Below, piece by piece: positions 1-4,754 of a stretch of 5,429 nucleotides of DNA (position 1 is its first letter; the number at the start of each line of letters is the position of its first letter). The DNA is taken from the NCBI GenBank assembly GCA_027314845.1, contig DAHVAA010000119.1, positions 1 through 5,429 of the forward strand. Direction: 5' to 3'. Both the position numbers and the translations under genes were made by a program. The notes below the pieces were generated by a model. That model made no database searches and had not been told where the DNA came from. It saw only the letters and a list, made by a program, of their open reading frames with translations. Source of the stretch: Thermoplasmata archaeon (GTDB taxonomy: Archaea > Thermoplasmatota > Thermoplasmata > UBA184).

Positions 1-1160
1 ACGACAGCTGGGCGCTCCATCCGCCGATGAAGGACCTGTTCTCGTTCCCGGCGGCGTCGGAGTACTCGGTGACGTTCTCGGAGACCGGCCTCCCGACCGG
101 GACGTCCTGGTCCGTGACGCTGAACGGGGACTCACTGCTCAGCTCCACGACCTCCTCCATCACGTTCACCGAACCGAACGCGACGTACGCCTACGCCGTT
201 GGGACGGTCCCCGGGTACACCGCCAACCCCTCCTCGGGCTCCGTCACGGTGAGCGGCGCGGGGATCGGCTCACCGATCTCCTTCACCGCCGTTTTGCCCG
301 GGAGCTACCCCGTGACGTTCTCCGAGACGGGTCTCCCCGTCGGAACGAGTTGGTCGGTGGGGACGAACGGGGCGACGGAGAGCTCGACAACTTCGGTGGT
401 CACGTTCGAGGAACCGAACGGAACCTATGCGTTCACCGCGACGGTGCCCGGACGGGGGAACAGCACCGGATCGTTCACGGTGAGCGGGGGCCCGGCCACG
501 GTGCCGGTCGCCTTCCACCCGGTGACGTTCAAAGAGTCGGGCCTGCCGAGCGGTGCCCCCTGGACGGTGGACGTCCAGGGGGTCACGGCGAGCTCGACGG
601 TCTCTACGGTCATCTTTTACCTCGTGAGCGGGGCCTACCCGTTCACCGCGACCGTCGTGGGCAGCGGCCCGACCACGGGATCGTTCACGGTCGGCGGGAC
701 GGCGATCACGGTACCGCTCGCGTTCCACAAGGTGACGTTCAAGGAAACGGGCCTGCCCGCCGGAACGAAATGGACGGTGGAGACCAATGGAGTCGGCACG
801 ACCACGACCACGTACTCGGCCGTCTTCTATCTCGCGAACGGTGCGTATGCCTACACCGCCACGGTCCCGGGGGCCGCGTACACCGTCGGGTCGTTCGTGG
901 TGAACGGGGCGTCGCTCACCGTGTCGCTGGCGTTCCACAAGGTGACGTTCAAGGAGAAAGGTCTCGCCGCGGGAGCGAGCTGGTCCGTCGCGATCGACGG
1001 CATGACCTCGAACACGATCAGCGCGACGACGGTCTTCTATCTCGCGCCGGGAACGTACGCCTTCACCGTCATCGCCCCCGGCTACAACGCTCGGCCCGCG
1101 ACCGGCACGCTGACCGTGAGCGGCACGTCCCTCTGGATCGTGGTGACGTTCGCTCCGTGA
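1..1160 (+). CDS. Repeat-rich surface/secreted protein, C-terminal part (5' end outside window)
   Basis: This is the end of a protein built from immunoglobulin-like beta modules and probably exported; its function is unknown. The frame is open to the left edge: codons from position 3 read DSWALHPP before the first ATG at 27. No ribosome-binding site precedes that ATG, so I treat the gene as 5'-truncated rather than starting there. Numbering from Met27, five modules begin at V15, V96, V166, V236 and V306. Each starts with VTFxExGLxxGxxW, followed by a V/ITF or VFY strand and a GxYxF/Y strand, and ends in a GSFTV-like strand. The 377 residues contain no cysteine and are rich in Thr, Ser, Gly and Val, typical of extracellular archaeal proteins. 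Sequons occur at N51, N131 and N145. No membrane helix follows the last module; the protein stops at VVTFAP. It is therefore secreted or anchored through its missing N-terminal part. The gene converges on the glm operon. Similar modules occur in many Thermoplasmata surface proteins (general knowledge). Confidence 0.85.
   Translation, partial: DSWALHPPMKDLFSFPAASEYSVTFSETGLPTGTSWSVTLNGDSLLSSTTSSITFTEPNATYAYAVGTVPGYTANPSSGSVTVSGAGIGSPISFTAVLPGSYPVTFSETGLPVGTSWSVGTNGATESSTTSVVTFEEPNGTYAFTATVPGRGNSTGSFTVSGGPATVPVAFHPVTFKESGLPSGAPWTVDVQGVTASSTVSTVIFYLVSGAYPFTATVVGSGPTTGSFTVGGTAITVPLAFHKVTFKETGLPAGTKWTVETNGVGTTTTTYSAVFYLANGAYAYTATVPGAAYTVGSFVVNGASLTVSLAFHKVTFKEKGLAAGASWSVAIDGMTSNTISATTVFYLAPGTYAFTVIAPGYNARPATGTLTVSGTSLWIVVTFAP
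69..1157 (+). repeat. Tandem array of five ~70-residue GLPxGTxW modules
   Basis: Five in-frame repeats begin at 69, 312, 522, 732 and 942, each at the codon for the Val of VTF. The spacings are 243, 210, 210 and 210 bp, and the last unit runs 216 bp to the stop codon. The three identical 210-bp periods and a 26-bp perfect match (720-745 and 930-955) point to recent duplication or homogenisation of the last units. Units 1 and 2 share VTFSETGLP with a SSTTS loop; units 3 to 5 share VTFKE and an IFYL/VFYL strand. Unit 5 departs from the consensus, with GLAAG in place of GLPxG. These are diverged protein repeats, not a CRISPR array. Confidence 0.9.
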
Positions 1161-1424
1161 GCCGGCCCGGGCCCGCGGGGCGAGACCGACGGAGAGGACC
1201 GCTCGCGCGGAGAGGTCACCGGCTCGACGTCCGCGATCCCGTGCCCGAGCATGCCCGCGTCGTCGGTTTGTGGCTCTTCGCCGGCGGGGACCTTCTCGCT
1301 CCTCGGGGCGCAGAGAGGGGACCCCGGGCGGCGACGTAGCGTGCGCCGCGCGGTCGGCCGCCCACGGCCCTCGGACCGGGCGACGGGAACGAACTCCGAC
1401 CACGCGGGCCCCGAATCGGCGGCT
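1161..1424. other. Convergent intergenic gap, nothing supported
   Basis: These 264 bases separate the stop codons of the rightward surface-protein gene and the leftward nucleotidyltransferase gene. I see no convincing gene, tRNA or promoter. The GC palindrome ggcccgggcc at 1164-1173, just after the first stop, has no loop and no following T-run, so it is not a credible terminator. There is no T-rich tract on either strand of the kind archaeal termination usually needs. A 70-codon minus-strand frame with a GTG start covers most of the gap but looks non-coding. Confidence 0.6.
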
Positions 1425-2243
1425 TCACCTTTCCGGGCCCGGGGGCGCGTTCGGTGCCGCGATCCTCCGGCGGGAAGCGGTCGCGAGCCGGGTCGCGGCC
1501 TCGACGTGTTCCGGCGTCCCCACGTCGACCCAGTCCTCCGTCGGGACGACCCGAACCTCGCCGCCTTCGGCCACGTACCGCGTCACCGCGTCCGTGAGCT
1601 CGACCTCGCCGCGGGGCGAGAGGGGCACGGTCCGAAGGATCTCCACCACCTTCCGGGGCAGCAAGTAGGCCCCGCTGTTGACCAGTCCCGGCGTGGCATG
1701 GCGGTCCTTTTCATGGATCGCGAGGAGGCGCGGCCAGGGGCCCTCGGGGTCGGTGACGAGTCGACCGAAGGCACCGGCGTCGCGGACCTGGGCGCCCACG
1801 ATCTTCGCGCGCCGGTCCGAGAGCAATGTGGTCCAGATCGAGGCGCCCCGGCCGAAGAAGACGTCGCCGTATCCCACGAGCACCCAGGGAGCGCGCAGGT
1901 GGTCCGCCGCGGCGAGCAACGCCTGCCCCGTGCCGCGCGGCCCCGACTGGGTCACGTAGTCGACCTCGAGTCCGTAGCGGCTCCCGTCTCCCACGTGGAG
2001 GCGGAGCTGGTCTTCCCGGTACCCGGTGACCAGGATCGCGCGCGCGATGCCCGCGGCGTGCCAGGCGTTGAGATGGTAGTCCACGAGCGGACGGCCCGCC
2101 ACCGGAACGAGCGCCTTGGGGATCGACTCGGTCAGCGGACGCAGGCGCTCCCCGGCTCCGGCGCAGAGCAACACGCCGTCGACGTCCAGCGACCGCGGCG
2201 TGTGGGTCGGACGTTGGCGGGGAGCCGGGCCTTTCGGCGTCAT
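1425..2243 (-). CDS. Sugar-1-phosphate nucleotidyltransferase (GlmU N-terminal-like, probable UDP-GlcNAc pyrophosphorylase)
   Basis: The 272-residue protein is a Rossmann-type nucleotidyltransferase that joins an NTP to a sugar-1-phosphate, releasing pyrophosphate, in the cytoplasm. Visible family signatures are the NTP-binding loop LCAGAGERLRPLT at residues 26-38 with R33, K43 in PKAL, GTG at 104-106, the metal-binding Asp in GYGDVFF (D127), NSGAYLLP at 189-196, GEVELTDA at 212-219 and the second metal Asp in WVDVGTP (D240). It ends about 30 residues after that motif, so it has no left-handed beta-helix acetyltransferase domain, unlike full-length GlmU or many archaeal GlmU-like enzymes. The ATG overlaps the upstream acetyltransferase stop as ATGA, indicating translational coupling. 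It gives a 22-residue Pro/Arg-rich lead, but the only later start codons (residues 24-25) would cut into the first beta strand. UTP and GlcNAc-1-phosphate are inferred as substrates from the glmS neighbour; glucose, GlcN or mannose phosphates, or another NTP, remain possible. Confidence 0.9.
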   Translation of the reverse strand: MTPKGPAPRQRPTHTPRSLDVDGVLLCAGAGERLRPLTESIPKALVPVAGRPLVDYHLNAWHAAGIARAILVTGYREDQLRLHVGDGSRYGLEVDYVTQSGPRGTGQALLAAADHLRAPWVLVGYGDVFFGRGASIWTTLLSDRRAKIVGAQVRDAGAFGRLVTDPEGPWPRLLAIHEKDRHATPGLVNSGAYLLPRKVVEILRTVPLSPRGEVELTDAVTRYVAEGGEVRVVPTEDWVDVGTPEHVEAATRLATASRRRIAAPNAPPGPER

Positions 2244-2791
2244 GACGGCGCGCTGGGGCGCTCGCGGGCGATGAGGACGTACTCTTCCCCGCGGAAGAAG
2301 TCGGGTATCCGGGCCACGACCTCGGTGTGGAGCACCCGCTCGTAGAACCCTAGGGCTCCTTGCTCGCTCCCGGTCGTAACCTCGACGAGTTTCAGCCGGG
2401 CGCCCCGAGCGCGCAGTGCCTCCCGCAGGGCCGCCAGCGAGACGCGGATGAGCGCCTCACCGACCCCCTGGCCGCGAAGCGACGAGCGGACCGCCACCTG
2501 TTCGAGCTCGAGGACCGCCTCGCGCCGGAAACCCCCCTTCTCGAGCCACAGGATGTATCCGACGACCGTGGTCGATCGCACGGCGACCCAGTACTGCATG
2601 CGCGGGCCGGCACGCCAACACGCCTCGACCCATCGCCGGCCGTCTTCGGCCGGACGCAGGCCCGAGAACGATTCGCTGCCGATCGCCGCGATCGCTTCGA
2701 GGTCCGGTTCTCGTGCCGGTCGGACTTCGAGCGCCGGCGGGTCGGCCGGGGGGACCGTGCTCCGGCGTGCGTGGGGTGGGGACCGGCTCAT
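2240..2791 (-). CDS. GNAT-family N-acetyltransferase, candidate glucosamine-phosphate acetyltransferase
   Basis: The 183-residue protein has the GNAT fold, which transfers an acetyl group from acetyl-CoA to an amine. Motif A is clear: a beta strand LELEQVAV (94-101) leads into the acetyl-CoA pyrophosphate loop RGQGVG (106-111), followed by a long helix. The later strand LKLVEVTT (133-140) and GFYERVL (148-154) match motif B, where a Tyr commonly acts on the CoA thiolate. Residues 1-20 are Pro/Arg-rich and probably disordered. The start is secure: no other ATG, GTG or TTG occurs in frame before the domain. Its ATG overlaps the glmS stop as ATGA, and its stop overlaps the nucleotidyltransferase start in the same way, so it sits between two steps of amino-sugar activation. 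I infer that it acetylates glucosamine-6-phosphate (as eukaryotic GNA1 does) or glucosamine-1-phosphate. Sequence alone does not fix the substrate; a protein or small-molecule acetyltransferase is the alternative. Confidence 0.85.
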   Translation of the reverse strand: MSRSPPHARRSTVPPADPPALEVRPAREPDLEAIAAIGSESFSGLRPAEDGRRWVEACWRAGPRMQYWVAVRSTTVVGYILWLEKGGFRREAVLELEQVAVRSSLRGQGVGEALIRVSLAALREALRARGARLKLVEVTTGSEQGALGFYERVLHTEVVARIPDFFRGEEYVLIARERPSAPS

Positions 2792-4575
2792 GGCACCGTG
2801 ACCGACTTCGCAAGATTGCGCGGCCGGTCCGGGTCCATCGACTTCAGCTTGGCGAGTTCGTAGGCCAAGATCTGCATCGGGATGACCTGCACGATCGGGG
2901 TCGCCACGCCCGCGTCCTCGACCCGGATATGGTGGTCGGAACTGGGCAGCGGCTGGGGTCCGATGGAGATGATCCGGGCTCCCCGCGCTTTGAGTTCGGA
3001 CGCGGCGATCTCGGTCCGCACGAGTTCCTGGCCGTCATAGAAGTGGAGGGCCGGCGTGCCCGACTCCACCAGGGCGAGCGTCCCGTGCTTCATCTCTCCA
3101 CCGTGGAGCGCCTCGGCCTTGAGACCGGAGACCTCTTTGAGCTTAAGCGCCGCTTCGAGGGCGGTGACGTAGTGCCGTCCTCGACCCGTCAGGAAGACCG
3201 GCTGAGCCCCCAGAAGGTCCCGTCCAACTTCCCGGGTGTGACGCCGCGCAGCCTCCGAAGTCAGGTTGAAGAGCGCGTCTCGCGCCTGCCAGAGCGGCCG
3301 GGCCCCGTCGGCCGAGCGGTCCGTGACCAGCATCTGGGCGAAGAGGGTCAGGATCGCCAGCTGGGCAGTGTAGGACTTGGTGGCGGCGACCGCGAGCTCG
3401 GGGCCCGAGAAGAGCGGGATCACGTGGTCGCTCTGGCGCGAGATCGACGACAGCGCGACGTTCGTGACGGCGACCGTCTCCGCTCCGCGCCCGCGGGCGA
3501 GCCGGACCGCCTCGAGGGTGTCCGCGGTCTCCCCCGACTGCGAGAGGGCGATGACCACCGACCCCGGGCCGAGCAGGTCTGCGTGGTGCTCGAAATCGCT
3601 CGAAACGTAGGCGTCGACGTGCCGACGAGCGGCGCCGGCGAAGAGGTACTGGCCGAAGAGCGAGGCGTGGTAGCTCGTTCCGGCGCCGACGAGCACGATG
3701 TCGCGCGCGTCGCGCAGCAGCGGGATCACATCCCCGATCAGCGCGGGGGCCCCCTCGATGATTCGCTCGAGCGTGCCGGTCTGCTCGAGGATCTCCTTGA
3801 TCATGAAGTGCTCGAAATTGCCCTTCGAGATGCTCTCCGGCGCGATGCTCACGGACTCGGGCAACAGCGGGGTCGCGAGACGGACCGCGCGTTCCCCGTC
3901 GACCGCTAGCTGCTCGATCCCTTGCGGGCTGACGGTGAAGCAGTCGTTCTCCCCGAGGTAGATGACGCGCGAAGTGATCGGGAGGAAGCTCGGGATATCC
4001 GACGCCGGGAAGTACTCTCGGTCGCCAACCCCGATGACGAGGGGCGAGCCCTTTCGAGTAAGGCAGACGGAGTCGAAGTCCCGGTGGAGGGCGAGGATCG
4101 CATACGTACCGAGCAGCGTTTCCTGAAGGGACAGGAACGCCCGCTCGAACGAGCGGCCCCGGCGCATCTCTTCCTCGAGGAGATGCGGGATGACCTCGGA
4201 GTCGGTATCGGACAGGAAGTTGTGGCCTCGGCCCTGGAGCTCGGCGCGCAGCCGGTCGGCGTTCTCGATGACGCCGTTGTGCACGACCGCGATCGCCCCG
4301 TCGCACGAGAGATGAGGGTGGGCGTTGCGGGCGTCGACCTTCCCGTGGGTGGCCCAACGGGTATGACCGATGGCCGAGCTCCCGGACGGAGAGAGCGCCG
4401 CGATCTCCTGCTGGAACGCGTCGAGCGACCCTATGCTCTTGCGCACGAACAGGCTGTGGCGGTCGCCGACGGCGATCCCGCAGGAGTCGTAGCCGCGGTA
4501 CTCGAGCCGCTTCAAGCACCCGAGCACTATCGGCGCCGCGTCGCGAGCGCCGACGTAGCCTGCGATCCCGCACAT
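2788..4575 (-). CDS. glmS: Glutamine--fructose-6-phosphate aminotransferase (isomerizing)
   Basis: GlmS converts fructose-6-phosphate and glutamine to glucosamine-6-phosphate and glutamate, the first committed step to UDP-GlcNAc, in the cytoplasm. At 595 residues it has the usual full length (about 600). The N-terminal glutaminase domain (about 1-220) begins MCGIAGYVG, exposing the nucleophile Cys2 after Met removal, which fixes the start. It continues with HTRWATHG (71-78), VHNGVIEN with oxyanion residues N100 and G101, and SDTDSE (122-127). Two SIS sugar-isomerase domains follow. The first carries GAGTSYHAS (297-305) and SQSGETADT (345-353). The second carries LKLKE (477-481) and GEMKHG (493-498); K478, E481 and H497 match the E. 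coli isomerase residues by spacing. The C-terminal tail DRPRNLAKSVTVP holds the conserved Lys (K590). KHGTLAL replaces the common KHGPLAL, a minor change. It is first in a three-gene operon with a TATA-like box about 55 nt upstream. Only a loose G-run, not a good Shine-Dalgarno, precedes the ATG. Confidence 0.98.
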   Translation of the reverse strand: MCGIAGYVGARDAAPIVLGCLKRLEYRGYDSCGIAVGDRHSLFVRKSIGSLDAFQQEIAALSPSGSSAIGHTRWATHGKVDARNAHPHLSCDGAIAVVHNGVIENADRLRAELQGRGHNFLSDTDSEVIPHLLEEEMRRGRSFERAFLSLQETLLGTYAILALHRDFDSVCLTRKGSPLVIGVGDREYFPASDIPSFLPITSRVIYLGENDCFTVSPQGIEQLAVDGERAVRLATPLLPESVSIAPESISKGNFEHFMIKEILEQTGTLERIIEGAPALIGDVIPLLRDARDIVLVGAGTSYHASLFGQYLFAGAARRHVDAYVSSDFEHHADLLGPGSVVIALSQSGETADTLEAVRLARGRGAETVAVTNVALSSISRQSDHVIPLFSGPELAVAATKSYTAQLAILTLFAQMLVTDRSADGARPLWQARDALFNLTSEAARRHTREVGRDLLGAQPVFLTGRGRHYVTALEAALKLKEVSGLKAEALHGGEMKHGTLALVESGTPALHFYDGQELVRTEIAASELKARGARIISIGPQPLPSSDHHIRVEDAGVATPIVQVIPMQILAYELAKLKSMDPDRPRNLAKSVTVP

Positions 4576-4600
4576 CTCGGCGACGAACCCCCGGTCCCAC

Positions 4601-4614
4601 CCGCCGGTCGGCGG
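4601..4614. promoter_or_regulatory. Perfect 14-bp palindrome at the predicted glmS transcription start
   Basis: The sequence ccgccg-gt-cggcgg has two perfect 6-bp arms around a 2-bp centre. Its midpoint is about 25 bp downstream of the TATA-like box, so it covers the predicted start site. It could be an operator where a repressor blocks initiation, or a small hairpin at the 5' end of the leader. GC-rich DNA yields such palindromes by chance fairly often, so the role is uncertain. Confidence 0.3.
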
Positions 4615-4627
4615 AATCGGGTCGGTG

Positions 4628-4637
4628 GGTTAAAAGG
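4628..4637 (-). promoter_or_regulatory. TATA-like box of the glmS operon
   Basis: On the minus strand this reads CCTTTTAACC, the most AT-rich run in an otherwise GC-rich intergenic region. It lies about 58 nt before the glmS ATG. With the usual archaeal TATA-to-start distance of about 25 nt, transcription would begin near 4607 and leave a leader of roughly 30 nt. The sequence just upstream (GTAGG) is not a clear BRE. Assignment rests on position and composition only. Confidence 0.5.
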
Positions 4638-4643
4638 CCTACG

Positions 4644-4672
4644 TTCCCGAAGGGACTCATTTCCCGAGGGGA
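4644..4672. promoter_or_regulatory. Two tandem palindromic 11-mers upstream of the glmS TATA box
   Basis: TCCCGAAGGGA at 4645-4655 and TCCCGAGGGGA at 4662-4672 are each inverted repeats (TCCC / GGGA around 3 bp). They form a direct repeat, with 11 of 12 bases matching when the preceding T is included, and their centres are 17 bp apart. They lie just upstream of the TATA-like box, where archaeal activators commonly bind. This is a candidate binding site for a dimeric regulator; the factor is unknown. Confidence 0.35.
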
Positions 4673-4754
4673 TCCGCGACATTCCGACCCATCATCGACC
4701 CCCGAATCCTCCCCATCGCCGACGAGGAGTGCCGGGTCGTCGGTCGACCGAGGG

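Larger units (their letters stand above)
4576..4754. other. Intergenic region between the second surface-protein gene and glmS
   Basis: These 179 bases separate two minus-strand genes. They contain the TATA-like box, the palindrome at the predicted start and the paired 11-mers. The part from about 4673 to 4754, directly after the surface-protein stop, shows no T-run or strong hairpin that would mark a terminator and no supported small gene. Confidence 0.6.

Noticed and set aside
69..1157. CRISPR-like array from regular spacing
   Set aside because: The 210-bp units are diverged coding repeats in one open frame, without short identical repeats and unique spacers.
1161..1180. Terminator hairpin after the first gene
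   Set aside because: The GC palindrome has no loop or following T-run, and archaeal termination usually depends on T-tracts, which are absent.
350..1339. 329-codon plus-strand frame shifted within the first surface gene
   Set aside because: It repeats only because the true module array repeats; composition is Gly/Arg/His-rich and no module features survive.
270..1403. 377-codon minus-strand frame opposite the first surface gene
   Set aside because: Arg/Asp/Gly-rich translation with a pseudo-repeat that only mirrors the real repeats on the plus strand.
1216..1428. 70-codon minus-strand frame with a GTG start overlapping the nucleotidyltransferase stop as GTGA
   Set aside because: The overlap imitates the other operon junctions and tempted me to call a fourth gene. 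But the product is Arg/Pro/Ser/Gly filler, third-position GC is only about 79%, and no domain is visible. Conservation in relatives would change this view.
1251..2345. 364-codon plus-strand frame opposite the nucleotidyltransferase
   Set aside because: It covers a gene whose motifs are fully explained on the other strand; the product is Arg-rich with no domain.
2713..3909. 398-codon plus-strand frame opposite glmS
   Set aside because: Antisense shadow of a certain gene, with no recognisable domain and a composition dominated by Arg, Asp, Gly and Val.
4576..4630. glmS ribozyme/riboswitch in the leader
   Set aside because: The predicted leader is about 30 nt, far too short for the ribozyme, which is known from bacteria; no core elements are visible.
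3143..4660. 505-codon minus-strand frame overlapping glmS
   Set aside because: It reads as Arg/Pro/Gly-rich low-complexity sequence with no motif and lies out of frame with glmS, whose catalytic residues are all intact. High GC removes stop codons from the other frames.
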